A stretch of 64,000 nt of DNA from Phytophthora sp. 'mugwort' (GCA_033558025.1 JAUCEF010000016.1:3038001-3102000), one strand, 5' to 3'; shown: positions 20,541-31,840, counted from the first letter of the stretch. Notes: generated from the letters alone by a model not told the origin. Program-made: numbers and translations.

Positions 20541-20890
20541 TGATAAAGGTGTAAAAGGTATGGATCTTGATAAGTGAAGCTTGGACGGAGCGAAGGAGGT
20601 TCTGTACTTGGTGCGAAGACCGGAGTGAAGACCACTTGAGCTGAAGAAGGAAGATTCGAAAGTGATTGATTTATCGGAGCTTACACTACCTAGTCTACCA
20701 CATAGATATGCAGCCCTGCATCCAATCATTTGGTGCATCCAATCACCAACACTCCGCATCGTCCAATCATCCTACTCGTCTAATCATCGGTTGCGAAAAC
20801 AACGTACCGTAAACATCGCGGGATCGTGTTGGACCGGTTCGGGTTAACCGGTTACTGGTACACAGTACCAAAACCTGGCAACCTTCAATA
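20541..20890 (-). repeat. A4 5' LTR (type I, long U5)
   Basis: 350-bp LTR. It shares with the A10 5' LTR the rare variants GTTGTTTTCGCAACC and GGACGATGCGG and the start TATTGAAGG, and adds a short repeat near its end (ACACCTTT). Its U5 differs from that of the A4 3' LTR. Right flank ATCGC. Confidence 0.9.
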
Positions 20891-21464
20891 ATCGCGATTG
20901 CCAAGTATTTCGACTGGCCCCTCGACCAACTCGACGTGGTAACGGCATTTCTGTACGGCGTCATGAAGGAGTTGGTGTTCTGCGTGGTTCCTGAAGGCGT
21001 CGAGCTGGATGGTGATTTCGACTGCTTGGAATTGGTGAAGGCGATTTACGGTCTCAAGCAAGCTTCGCGCGTATGGAACGAGACCTTCGACGAATTCGTG
21101 TGTTCTATCGGTTTTCAAGTTTCAGCCTTCGACCCGTGCCTCTACATCAAGGTTGTCGATGGCCACTGTGTGCTCGTGCTGGTCTACGTGGACGATGTGT
21201 TGGTCACCGGAAGTTCACCCGAGCTGATCTCACGCACGAAGAACGACCTCAAGACACGCTTCGAAATGACTGACAGTGGCAAGTGTGTGTTCGTCCTTGG
21301 AATCGAGCTGGTGGATGGCCCGGACGGCAGCGTGACGATGTGCCAGCGGCGTTATGTGGATGATATCCTGAAGCGTTTCGGTATGGACGAGTGCAAGGCT
21401 GTTGTGAGTCCGGTAGACATGAGCACTCGACTGGCTCCAAGTGACGCAGCGACCAAGGTGAACG
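20891..21464 (+). pseudogene. gag-pol: A5 RT fragment with YVDD
   Basis: RT palm and thumb region of a family-A polyprotein, from [15 protein letters not shown] through YVDDVLVTG to SDAATKVN. There A6 is inserted at GAACG. The frame is open. Bases 20891 to about 21316, together with the adjoining LTR, match the reverse complement of about 31075-31836, including the uncommon TGCTTGGAATTG variant. So this is an inverted copy of the A9/A10 junction. Confidence 0.88.
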
Positions 21465-21807
21465 TATTGAGGGTTGCCGGGTTTTGGTACTGTGTACCAG
21501 TAACCGGTTAACCCGAACCGGTCCAACACGATCCCGCGATGTTTACGGTACGTTGTTTACGCAACCGATGATTAGACGAGTAGGATGATTGGACGAGTGC
21601 GGAGTGTTGGTGATTGGATGCACCAAATGATTGGATGCAGGGCTGCATATCTATGTGGTAGACTAGGTAGTGTAAGCTCCGATAAATCAATCACTTTCGA
21701 ATCTTCCTTCTTCAGCTCAAGTGGTCTTCACTCCGGTCCCCGCACCCAAGTGCAGAACTCCCTCCGCTCAACCCAAGCCTCGCTTCAAGACCTCAATACC
21801 TTTATCA
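21465..21807 (+). repeat. A6 5' LTR (type I)
   Basis: 343-bp reference copy of the type I LTR: GGTAC/GTACC and AACCGGTT/AACCGGT inverted pairs near the start, four GATTGGA/GATTAGA units in the middle, promoter block near 21691, end TTTATCA, primer site 21808-21820. Confidence 0.93.
21691..21707 (+). promoter_or_regulatory. Oomycete-type initiator in family-A LTR
   Basis: TCACTTTCGAATCTTCC, preceded by AAATCAA as in family B. The TCAYTYYN initiator matches fully; the FPR half matches only partly. The implied leader to the gag ATG at 21812 is about 120 nt. Present in all type I and type II LTRs. Confidence 0.5.
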
Positions 21808-21811
21808 GGTT

Positions 21812-24800
21812 ATGAGCCCAAGCACCATGTCCTCTGCCCAAGACGTCTCGACCAAGGTCTCCATCGACAAGTTCAACGGAGACAACTACGCGACGTGGAA
21901 CCGCTACATGCGTGGCGTGTTCCTGACCAAGTCGACGTGGCATGTGGTGAATCGGGAAACGTCTCCATCCTTTACGGACTCCCGGGCCAAGGACGAGTAT
22001 GTCAAGTCGAGCAACATCGCTTTTGGACTGATGTTGCTTCACATGGACGCCAACTACCATCATGTGGTCGACGACTGCGAGGAAGCATGGATCGCGTGGA
22101 CGCGCTTGAAGACGCTGTACGGTGGATCGCAGAAGGCTGGTCGCATCTACCTGAAGCGACAGCTCTTCAGCATGGAGATGTCGGAAGGCGGCAATGTGTT
22201 GCATCATTGCAATGATGTCCTGAACATCAGCGCCAAGCTCAGCAGCATCGGCGCCAAGATGGAGGACGAGAACGTGGCGATCTGCTTGCTGCGCAGTCTC
22301 CCCAAGAGCTACGAGAACGTCGTACTGAACTTGGAGATGAGTAGCGCGGAGCTGAAGACGCAAGACGTCGTGAAGGTGCTCACGAACGAGCATATCAAGC
22401 GGCAGGGCGAGAAGACTCCGTCGGTGAAAACTGAAGACGCGGCCAAGGTGTTCAGTGCCGAGCGAGAATCTCGTCAGTGCACGTACTGCGGGAAATTGGG
22501 GCACATCATTGACAAGTGCTGGACCAAGCAGAAGGACGAGAACCGAGGGCCAAGACGCAGCGGCAACGGCCGTGGACGCGGGGCCAACAACATCCAGTGG
22601 AGAAACGACGACTACGACTACGACCGTGTCGCGTTTGCGGTTTCGTTGGAATGCGGAAAATCGACGGGCAAGAATATGCCCGGGATGTGGGCGGTCGACA
22701 GCGGCGCAACGCACCACATTTGCAATGACAAGACCAAGCTCGCCACGCTGAATGAGCAAGACGAAGGCGAACTATCGGTAGCGGACGGAAACAAGGCCGA
22801 GATTAAGGGTGTGGGAACTATCATCGAACGAGTGGTTCTGCCCAACGGCGACGAGCGCGACATCGAAATCAAGGACGCGCTGTACGTGCCGAAGATGAAC
22901 AAGAATCTGCTTTCGGTGCCGCAGATTAACAAGAGTGGCAACTTTCAAGTGGTGTTCGACGGTGCGAGCATGCATGTCGCGCGAAAGGGCTCGAAGCAAG
23001 TGGTGGCAACGGCTGACCTCGTGGATGGACTCTACTGGCTTCAGACGCCTCAGCGATCGGCGAATGCGGCGACAAGTGGAAGGACGGTCGATTTGCACGC
23101 GCGTATGGGTCACGCTCCAGTCGAGGTTCTTCGCAAGATGGTCGACACCAAGATGATCAAGGACGCGAAAGCACCTTCCAAGTCGAGTGGACCTAGTGTG
23201 TGTCGTGGTTGCCAGCAAGGCAAAATGGTCCAAAAGCCATTCCCAAGCAACCGCGACAAGCGTCACTACGACGTATTTTTGAGCTACTCCACTTCGATAT
23301 CTGCGGCCCCATGGAACAAGAGTCACTGGGTGGCAGCAAATATTTGCTGCTCATAGTGGACGAAGGCAGCGGATGCATGAAGGGTTTCTGCTTAAGTGCC
23401 AAGTCGGAGAGCGAAGAATGCCTCAAGACCTACATCATGAAGGTGCAGACGCAGTTCGGCAAACGTGTCAAGTTCGTGCGCCACGACGGAGCCCGTGAGT
23501 TTGCTACTAATTCGCTCAAGGCCTTCTACGAAGATCAAGGCATCGAGCAGCAGACCACGGTTCCGTACGCGCACCAAACCAACGGCACGGCAGAGAGAGC
23601 TATCCGGACCATCGTTACGATTGGTCGCAGCATGCTGCATTATGCAAAGCTGGACAAGTGTTTTTGGGGCGAAGCAGCGATGACTGCTATTTATGTCAAG
23701 AACCGCTTGCCGTCGCCCAAGGTCGAAAACAAGACTCCGTTCGAGATTGTATACAAGTTCAAGCCAAGTGTGAAGCACATGCGTGTGTTTGGATGTCGGA
23801 CGTACGTCCTGACCCCGAAGGAGAAGCGACTCAAGTGGGACCCCAAGGCTCGCGCTGGTCTGTTCATGGGCTACGAAGAAGTGTCGAAGGCGTACCGAGT
23901 TTATGACATCGAGGCGGGGCAGGTGCTGATAAGTCGCGATGTCACCTTCGACGAATCAAGTTTTGGTATCTCGACGACGATCTCAGGTAATGACGACGAA
24001 GATGTGAACCTGGGCTTCGACTCGCTCGAGATTGGTGACGATGACTCGGCAGGTCCGACCGAATTCAAGCAGGCGGGGAAGCGCAAGACTCGACCAAGTG
24101 ATGCGGATACCATGTCAGTGAACTCGCGTCCTGTTCGCTTTGCTACTGGTTTGGAAGAAGCAAGCGCTCCTGTCACCTCGTTAGAGCGCCAAGCCAAACG
24201 CCGAGCGAGTGTTCGAATGGAACCTGGACTACCTGACGAAGAAGAGAAGGATGCTCAAGACAACGAAGAAGACGATTCCACTCCTCCCGTATTTTGGCGA
24301 GCAAGTGCCAACTCAGTGGAAGCCGGCGAGTTGTCTGAGCCGACGACATTCCAAGACGCGGTGAACGGACCTGATCAAGTGCATTGGCGCAAGGCTGTTC
24401 GTGCGGAACTCAAGTCGATGCGACTTCGTGGTGTGTTTCGTGCTGCCAAGTTGCCTAACGGACAACGCGCCATCGGCACCAAGTGGGTGTTCAAGATCAA
24501 GCGCAAAGCCGACGGATCGATCGAGAAGTACAAGGCGCGCCTGGTGGCCAAGGGTTTCAAGCAGAAGTACGGCATCGACTACACGGAGACGTTCTCGCCC
24601 GAGGTCAAGTACGTGACGCTGCGCATGGTCATCGCGATTGCCAAGTATTTCGACTGGCCCCTCGACCAACTCGACGTGGTAACGGCATTTCTGTACGGCG
24701 TCATGAAGGAGTTGGTGTTCTGCGTGGTTCCTGAAGGCGTCGAGCTGGACGATGACTTCGACTGCCTGGAACTGGTCAAGGCGATCTACGGTCTCAAGCA

Positions 24801-25886
24801 AGCTTCGCGCGTGTGGAACGAGACCTTCGACGAATTCGTGTGCTCCATCGGTTTTCCAGTTTCCGCCTACGATCCGTGCCTCTACATCAAGATTGTGGAT
24901 GGTCACTGCGTTCTGATGCTGGTGTACGTGGACGACGTATTAGTAACCGGAAGTTCGGCCGAACTGATCGCACGCACCAAGAGTGACCTGAAGACACGTT
25001 TTGAGATGACCGACAGCGGGAAGTGTGCCTTTGTCTTGGGTATCGAGCTGGTCGACAACGCTGACGGCAGTGTAACAATGTGCCAACGGCGCTACGTGGA
25101 CGACATTCTCAAGCGTTTCGGCATGGATGACTGCAAGGCTGTGGTAAGCCCCGCGGATTTGAGCTCTCGACTGGTTCCAAGCAACGCGCCGACCAAGATC
25201 AACGTTCCCTTTCGTGAAGCTTGGGTGCACTCATGCACTTGATGACTGCGACGCGACCAGATATCGCTTTCGCCGTGGGATATGTGTCGCGCTTCATGGA
25301 AAACCCTCAAGTCGAGCACTGGGTTGCAGTGAAGCGAATCCTCCGCTATTTACAAGGGACCAAGTCGCATGGAATCTGCTTCAAACCCGGTGACAAGGTG
25401 GACTTTCGCGGCTACTCAGACGCAGACTGGGCCGGCGACCATTCAGATCGCAAGTCAACTTCGGGCTATACGTTCATTTTGATGGGCGCGCCAGTCAGTT
25501 GGGGAAGCAAGAAACAGTCAAGTGTGTCGCTATCAACGAGCGAAGCGGAATACATCGCGCTCAGTCTGGCCGTCCAAGAAGGCAAGTGGATTCATCGCCT
25601 GTTGTGCGAGATTTTGACGGCAGCGAACGAATCGGGGCCAGAGCTCAAGATCCTCGAAGACAACCAGTCGTGCATCAAGATGACGAAGAACCCAGTGAAC
25701 CATGGTCGCGCCAAGCACATCGACATCAAGTACCATCACATCCGTGATGAAGTCAAGCGCGGCGAAGTCAAGCTCGAGTATTGCGAGACTTCTATCATGC
25801 TGGCGGACATCATGACCAAGGCACTGCCAGGACCGCGCCACATGGATCTGACGGCGTCCCTCGGAATCCATGCGTGTTCGCATTGA
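21812..25886 (+). pseudogene. gag-pol: A6 gag-pol with two frameshifts
   Basis: Full-length family-A polyprotein gene, about 1,357 codons, from the ATG in the primer site to the stop at 25884-25886. Domain order as usual: gag, zinc knuckle [14 protein letters not shown], protease DSG, integrase, RT with YVDD, RNase H. Two lesions are clear from comparison. Two extra bases lie in a T-run at about 23273-23280, just before the integrase HFDICGP motif, and one G is missing at about 25221, before RNase H. The integrase-RNase H part is a distinct variant ([30 protein letters not shown], longer linker) also seen in A8, A11 and A17. The LTRs are almost identical, so either the lesions are very new or are sequencing errors, or a helper copy mobilised it. 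Confidence 0.92.
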
Positions 25887-25893
25887 GGGGGCG

Positions 25894-26236
25894 TATTAAG
25901 GGTTGCCGGGTTTTGGTACTGTGTACCAGTAACCGGTTAACCCGAACCGGTCCAACACGATCCCGCGATGTTTACGGTACGTTGTTTACGCAACCGATGA
26001 TTAGACGAGTAGGATGATTGGACGAGTGCGGAGTGTTGGTGATTGGATGCACCAAATGATTGGATGCAGGGCTGCATATCTATGTGGTAGACTAGGTAGT
26101 GTAAGCTCCGATAAATCAATCACTTTCGAATCTTCCTTCTTCAGCTCAAGTGGTCTTCACTCCGGTCCCCGCACCCAAGTGCAGAACTCCCTCCGCTCAA
26201 CCCAAGCCTCGCTTCAAGACCTCAATACCTTTATCA
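25894..26236 (+). repeat. A6 3' LTR (type I)
   Basis: 343 bp, preceded by the polypurine tract GAGGGGGCG overlapping the stop codon. Target copy GAACG follows. Confidence 0.93.
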
Positions 26237-26241
26237 GAACG

Positions 26242-26924
26242 CTCCGTTTCGCGAAGCTGTGGGTGCCCTCATGCACTTGATGACTGCTACTCGCCCGGAT
26301 ATCGCGTACGCAGTAGGCTATGTATCGCGCTTCATGGAGAACCCCCAAGAGGAACACTGGGTTGCGGTCAAGCGCATTTTTCGCTATCTACAAGGCACCA
26401 AGACGCATGGAATCTGTTTCAAGCCAGGCAACAAGATCGACTTTCGTGGGTATTCGGATGCGGACTGGGCTGGCGACCTCGCGGACCGCAAGTCGACTTC
26501 CGGCTACACGTTCATGCTGATGGGTGCGCCAGTGAGCTGGGGAAGCAAGAAGCAGTCAAGTGTTTCGTTGTCTACGAGCGAGGCGGAATACATCGCGCTC
26601 AGTCTGGCGATCCAAGAAGGTAAGTGGATTCATCGCCTGCTATGCGAGATTTTGGCGGCTGCCAACGAGACTGGACCCGAGCTTAAGATCCGCGAAGACA
26701 ACCAGTCGTGCATCAAGATGACGAAGAACCCAGTAAACCACGGACGCGCCAAGCACATCGACATCAAGTACCACCACATCCGCGATGAAGTGAAGCGCGG
26801 TGAAGTCAAGCTCGAGTACTGCGAGACTTCTGTGATGCTAGCGGACATCATGACGAAGGCTCTCGCGGGACCACGCCATACGGATCTGACGGCGGCTCTC
26901 GGCATTCGTGGGACTTCGCATTGA
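26242..26924 (+). pseudogene. gag-pol: A5 RNase H and C-terminus
   Basis: Continuation of A5 after A6. It reads RNase H in frame: the SDADWAGD, STSEAEY, EDNQSC and KHIDIKYHH motifs are present, ending ...AALGIRGTSH with the stop at 26922-26924. This C-terminus (RGTSH, and VMLADIMTKALAG) is shared only with A15 here; other family-A copies end HACSH. The polypurine tract and a type II LTR follow directly. Confidence 0.88.
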
Positions 26925-26931
26925 GGGGGCG

Positions 26932-27281
26932 TATTGACGGTTACCGGTTTGGTATCAGTTATTAGCCGTGAACCGGTTAACCCGAACCGGTCCAATCCGA
27001 ACCCACGTTGATTATGGTGATTACGGTAAGTTGTTTACGCCACCGATGATTAGACGAGTAGGATGATTGGACGAACACCGGTGAGTGATGGTTGATTAGA
27101 TGCACTAGGTGATAGGACGCAGGGTCGCGTGTCTATAACAGTAGGGTGTAAGCTCCAACAATTCAATCACTTTCGAATCTTCATTCTACCCCTCAAGTGC
27201 CTTCGCTCCGGTCCCGCCGTCTGCGACGTCCCTCCCTCCGCTTCGTACAAGCTTCGTGTCTAAGATCCACACCTTTCATCA
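26932..27281 (+). repeat. A5 3' LTR (type II)
   Basis: 350-bp full type II LTR, TATTGACGG...TTTCATCA. Next is CCCAG of A7, not a primer site, so this is a true element end. Confidence 0.9.
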
Positions 27282-27477
27282 CCCAGTGAACCATGGTCGC
27301 GCCAAGCACATCGACATCAAGTACCATCACATCCGTGATGAGGTCAAGCGCGGCGAAGTCAAGCTCGAGTACTGCGAGACTTCTATCATGCTGGCGGACA
27401 TCATGACCAAGGCACTGCCAGGACCGCGCCACACGGATCTGACGGCGTCCCTCGGAATCCACGCGTGTTCGCATTGA
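27282..27477 (+). pseudogene. gag-pol: A7 C-terminal RNase H remnant
   Basis: Last 65 codons of a family-A polyprotein (from PVNHGRAKHIDIKYHH to HACSH), cut on the left by the A5 3' LTR at CCCAG. The stop is at 27475-27477, followed by polypurine tract GAGGGGGCG and an LTR that also serves A8. The main part of A7 must lie to the left of A5, outside the window. Confidence 0.86.
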
Positions 27478-27484
27478 GGGGGCG

Positions 27485-27826
27485 TATTGAGGGTTGCCAG
27501 GTTTTGGTACTGTGTACCAGTAACCGGTTAACCCGAACCGGTCCAACACGATCCCGCAATGTTTACGGTACGTTGTTTACGCAACCGATGATTAGACGAG
27601 TAGGATGATTGGACGAGTGCGGAGTGTTGGTGATTGAATGCACCAAATGATTGGATGCAGGGCTGCATATCTATGTGGTAGACTAGGTAGTGTAAGCTCC
27701 GATAAATCAATCACTTTCGAATCTTCCTTCTTCAGCTCAAGTGGTCTTCACTCCGGTCTTCGCACCAAGTGCAGAACTCCCTCCGCTCAACCCAAGCCTC
27801 GCGTCAAGACCTCAACACCTTTATCA
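27485..27826 (+). repeat. LTR shared by A7 (3') and A8 (5'), type I
   Basis: 342 bp. A7 stop and polypurine tract lie directly before it; the A8 primer site (27827-27839) and gag ATG lie directly after. No target duplication separates the two elements. Confidence 0.9.
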
Positions 27827-27830
27827 GGTT

Positions 27831-29888
27831 ATGAGCCCAAGCACCATGTCCTCTGCCCAAGACGTCTCGACCAAGGTCTCCATCGACAAGTTCAACGGAG
27901 ACAATTACGCGACGTGGAACCGCTACATGCGTGGCGTGTTCCTGACCAAGTCGACGTGGCATGTGGTGAATCGGGAAACGTCTCCATCCTTTACGGACTC
28001 CCGGGCCAAGGACGAGTATGTCAAGTCGAGCAACATCGCTTTTGGACTGATGTTGCTTCACATGGACGCCGACTACCATCATGTGGTCGATGACTGCGAG
28101 GAAGCATGGATCGCGTGGACGCGCTTGAAGACGCTGTACGGTGGATCGCAGAAGGCTGGTCGCATCTACCTCAAGCGACAGCTCTTCAGCATGGAGATGT
28201 CGGAAGGCGGCAATGTGTTGCATCATTGCAATGATGTCCTGAACATCAGCGCCAAGCTCAGCAGCATCGGCGCCAAGATGGAGGACGAGGACGTGGCGAT
28301 CTGCTTGCTGCGCAGTCTCCCAAGAGCTACGAGAACGTCGTGCTGAACTTGGAGATGAGCAATGCAGAGCTGCGGTCGCAAGACGTTGTGAAGGTGCTCA
28401 CGAACGAGCACATCAAGCGACAAGGCGAGAAGACGGCGACGGTGAAAACTGAAGACGCGGCCAAGGCGTTCAGTGCCGAGCGAGAATCTCGTCAGTGCAC
28501 GTACTGCGGAAAATTGGGGCACATCATTGACAAGTGCTGGACCAAGCAGAAGGACGAGAACCGAGGGCCAAGACGCGGCGGCAACGGCCGTGGACGCGGG
28601 GCCAACAACATCCAGTGGAGAAACGACAGCGACGGCTACGACAACGACTACGATCAAGTGGCGTTCGCGGTTTCCCTGGAATGTGGAGTTTCGACGGACA
28701 AGAATGTGTCCGGGATGTGGGCGGTCGACAGCGGTGCCACGCACCATATTTGCAACGACAAGTCCAAGTTCGCCAATTTGATCGAGCGAAGTGAAGGCGA
28801 ATTTTCGGTGGCCGATGGCAACAAGGCTGCCATCAAGGGTGTGGGGGCCATCGTGGAAAGAGTGGTCCTGCCTAACGGCGACGAGCGCGAGATCGAGATC
28901 AAGAACGCACTTCACGTGCCAAATATGAGCAAGAATCTGCTTTCAGTGCCGCAGATAAACAAGCATGGCAAGTTCCAAGTGATATTTGACGGCACTGAGA
29001 TGCACGTTTCGCGCAAGGACTCGAATCAAGTGGTGGCGACGGCGGATCTCGTGGATGGACTCTACTGGCTTCGCACACCTCAGCGATCGGCAAATGCGGC
29101 GACAAGTGGAAGGACGGTCGATTTGCACGCGCGTATGGGTCACGCTCCAGTCGAGGTTCTTCGCAAGATGGTCGACACCAAGATGATCAAGGACGCGAAA
29201 GCACCTTCCAAGGCGAGTGGACCAAGTGTGTGTCGTGGTTGCCAGCAAGGCAAAATGGTCCAAAAACCATTCCCAAGCAACCGTGACAAGCGTCGCTACG
29301 ACACCTTTGAGCTGCTCCACTTCGACATCTGCGGACCCATGGAAGAAAACTCGCTTGGCGGCAGCAAGTACCTGCTACTGATCGTGGACGAAGCCAGCGG
29401 ATGCATGAAGGGTTTCTGTCTGCGTGCCAAGTCGGAAAGTGAAGAGTGCATCAAGACATACAGCATGAAGGTGCAGACGCAGTTCGGCAAGAAGGTCAAG
29501 TTTGTGCGGCACGACGGAGCTCGTGAGTTTGCGACTAACTCGCTCAAGGATTTTTACGAAGACGAAGGCATCGAGCAGCAAACCACGATTCCGTACGCGC
29601 ACCAAACCAACGGCACGGCAGAGAGAGCTATCCGGACCATCGTTACGATTGGTCGCAGCATGCTGCATCATGCAAAGCTGGACAAGTGTTTTTGGGGCGA
29701 AGCAGCGATGGCTGCAATTATGTCAAGAACCGCTTGCCGTCGCCCAAGGTCGAAAACAAGACTCCGTTCGAGATTGTATACAAGCTCAAGCCAAGTGCGA
29801 AGCACATGCGTGTGTTTGGTTGTCGGACGTACGTCCTGACCCCGAAGGAGAAGCGACTCAAGTGGGACCCCAAGGCTCGCGCTGGTGT
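27831..29888 (+). pseudogene. gag-pol: A8 gag, protease and integrase, two frameshifts
   Basis: From the ATG at 27831 to the A9 insertion after KARAG. Gag domain, zinc knuckle, protease DSG, integrase HHCC and DD35E are recognisable. One C is missing at about 28320 (CTCCCAAGAG for CTCCCCAAGAG), cutting gag at about codon 165. One base is missing near 29718 in the integrase, after the catalytic Glu. A8 therefore cannot encode a working polyprotein even apart from A9. The end of the fragment ([20 protein letters not shown]) belongs to the GLFMGYEE variant, in agreement with its continuation at 39360. Confidence 0.9.
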
Positions 29889-30230
29889 TGATAAAGGTGT
29901 TGAGGTCTTGACGCGAGGCTTGGGTTGAGCGGAGGGAGTTCTGCACTTGGTGTGAAGACCGGAGTGAAGACCACTTGAGCTGAAGAAGGAAGATTCGAAA
30001 GTGATTGATTTATCGGAGCTTACACTACCTAGTCTACCACATAGATATGCAGCCCTGCATCCAATCATTTGGTGCATCCAATCACCAACACTCCGCACTC
30101 GTCCAATCATCCTACTCGTCTAATCATCGGTGGCGTAAACAACGTACCGTAAACATCGCGGGATCGTGTTGGACCGGTTCGGGTTAACCGGTTACTGGTA
30201 CACAGTACCAAAACCTGGCAACCCTCAATA
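29889..30230 (-). repeat. A9 3' LTR (type I)
   Basis: 342 bp; inner side meets the polypurine tract (30231-30239, minus) and the A9 stop codon. Confidence 0.92.
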
Positions 30231-30237
30231 CGCCCCC

Positions 30238-31494
30238 TCAATGCGAACACGCGTGGATTCCGAGGGACGCCGTCAGATCCGTGTGGCACGGTCCTGGCAG
30301 TGCCTTGGTCATGATGTCCGCCAGCATGATAGAAGTCTCGCAGTACTCGAGCTTGACTTCGCCGCGCTTGACCTCATCACGGATGTGATGGTACTTGATG
30401 TCGATGTGCTTGGCGCGACCATGGTTCACTGGGTTCTTCGTCATCTTGATGCACGACTGGTTGTCTTCGCGGATCTTGAGCTCGGGTCCAGTCTCGTTGG
30501 CAGCCGCCAAAATCTCGCATAGCAGGCGATGAATCCACTTGCCTTCTTGGACGGCCAGACTGAGCGCGATGTATTCCGCCTCGCTCGTAGACAGCGAAAC
30601 ACTTGACTGCTTCTTGCTTCCCCAGCTCACTGGCGCACCCATCAGCATGAACGTGTAGCCGGAAGTCGACTTGCTGTCCGCGAGGTCGCCAGCCCAGTCC
30701 GCATCCGAATACCCACGAAAGTCGATCTTGTTGCCTGGCTTGAAACAGATTCCATGCGTCTTGGTCCCTTGTAGATAGCGAAAAATGCGCTTGACCGCAA
30801 CCCAGTGTTCCTCTTGGGGGTTCTCCATGAAGCGCGATACATAGCCTACTGCGTACGCGATAACCGGGCGAGTAGCAGTCATCAAGTGCATCAGAGCACC
30901 AACAGCTTCGCGAAACGGAGCGTTCACCTTGGTCGTTGCGTCAATTGAAATCAGTCGAGTGCTTATGTCGACGGGACGCACCACGGCCTTGCACTCGTCC
31001 ATACCAAAACGCTTGAGAATGTCATCCACATAGCGGCGCTGACACATCGTCACGCTGCCGTCCGGGCCGTCCACCAGCTCGATTCCAAGGACGAACACAC
31101 ACTTGCCACTGTCAGTCATTTCGAAGCGTGTCTTGAGGTCGTTCTTCGTGCGTGAGATCAGCTCGGGTGAACTTCCGGTGACCAACACATCGTCCACGTA
31201 GACCAGCACGAGCACACAGTGGCCATCGACAACCTTGATGTAGAGGCACGGGTCGAAGGCTGAAACTTGAAAACCGATAGAACACACGAATTCGTCGAAG
31301 GTCTCGTTCCATACGCGCGAAGCTTGCTTGAGACCGTAAATCGCCTTCACCAATTCCAAGCAGTCGAAATCACCATCCAGCTCGACGCCTTCAGGAACCA
31401 CGCAGAACACCAACTCCTTCATGACGCCGTACAGAAATGCCGTTACCACGTCGAGTTGGTCGAGGGGCCAGTCGAAATACTTGGCAATCGCGAT
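30238..31494 (-). pseudogene. gag-pol: A9 pol: RT palm to RNase H
   Basis: C-terminal part of the A9 polyprotein, stop at 30240-30238. It starts at the A10 insertion in the RT palm ([10 protein letters not shown]) and carries YVDDVLVTG, the VVRPVDIS segment and complete RNase H, ending HACSH. No frameshift is seen. RNase H reads ADSKSTSGY where most copies read ADRKSTSGY, a variant shared with A10. Target copy GCGAT occupies 31490-31494. Confidence 0.9.
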
Positions 31495-31836
31495 TATTGA
31501 AGGTTGCCAGGTTTTGGTACTGTGTACCAGTAACCGGTTAACCCGAACCGGTCCAACACGATCCCGCGATGTTTACGGTACGTTGTTTTCGCAACCGATG
31601 ATTAGACGAGTAGGATGATTGGACGATGCGGAGTGTTGGTGATTGGATGCACCAAATGATTGGATGCAGGGCTGCATATCTATGTGGTAGACTAGGTAGT
31701 GTAAGCTCCGATAAATCAATCACTTTCGAATCTTCCTTCTTCAGCTCAAGTGGTCTTCACTCCGGTCTTCGCACCAAGTGCAGAACCTCCTTCGCTCCGT
31801 CCAAGCTTCACTTATCAAGATCCATACCTTTTATCA
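31495..31836 (+). repeat. A10 5' LTR (type I)
   Basis: 342 bp, matches the A4 5' LTR variants. Primer site 31837-31849 follows. Confidence 0.92.
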
Positions 31837-31840
31837 GGTT

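Larger units (their letters stand above)
6549..20890 (-). mobile_element. A4, family-A element carrying B1 and B2
   Basis: Minus-strand element with 3' LTR 6549-6868 plus 11669-11689 (split by B1), internal region 11690-20540 (split by B2) and 5' LTR 20541-20890. The flanks do not match: GTTCC on the left, ATCGC on the right. They are 101 bases apart in the host polyprotein, leaving a 101-bp repeat of host sequence on both sides. The two LTRs also differ in their U5 parts. I infer that A4 is a recombinant of two insertions; its right half has the same insertion junction as A10. Confidence 0.82.
21465..26236 (+). mobile_element. A6, complete family-A element with broken ORF
   Basis: 4,772-bp element with LTRs 21465-21807 and 25894-26236 that look the same apart from TATTGAGG/TATTAAGG. 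GAACG lies on both sides (21460-21464 and 26237-26241). It is a young insertion into A5, but its ORF carries two frameshifts. Confidence 0.94.
20891..27281 (+). mobile_element. A5, 3' part of a plus-strand element, split by A6
   Basis: Pol from the RT palm to the stop (20891-21464 and 26242-26924) plus 3' LTR 26932-27281 (type II). The 5' part is missing; the left edge is the A4 junction. The right target copy would be CCCAG (27282-27286), in the RNase H region of A7. Confidence 0.85.

Noticed and set aside
21540..21660. Repeated GATTGGA units in LTRs as a CRISPR array or satellite
   Set aside because: Only a few short, irregular units inside each LTR, with no constant spacer length and no cas genes. 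They look like CCAAT-type promoter repeats.
21585..21815. A 76-codon sense ORF in type I LTRs whose stop overlaps the gag ATG
   Set aside because: Its ATG lies upstream of the inferred RNA start, it is broken in several LTR copies, and it shows no domain. The ATGA overlap follows from the fixed primer-site sequence.
23270..23285. T-run frameshift in A6 as a programmed frameshift
   Set aside because: It falls inside the integrase rather than between gag and pol, and is absent from all other copies, which have one continuous ORF.
27282..27477. Short ORF at 27256-27477 as a small host gene
   Set aside because: It is the C-terminus of a family-A RNase H cut by an LTR.
31778..31840. N-terminal extension of gag into the LTR in A10 and A4
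   Set aside because: It needs a non-ATG start, differs in frame among copies, and the conserved ATG in the primer site explains all copies.
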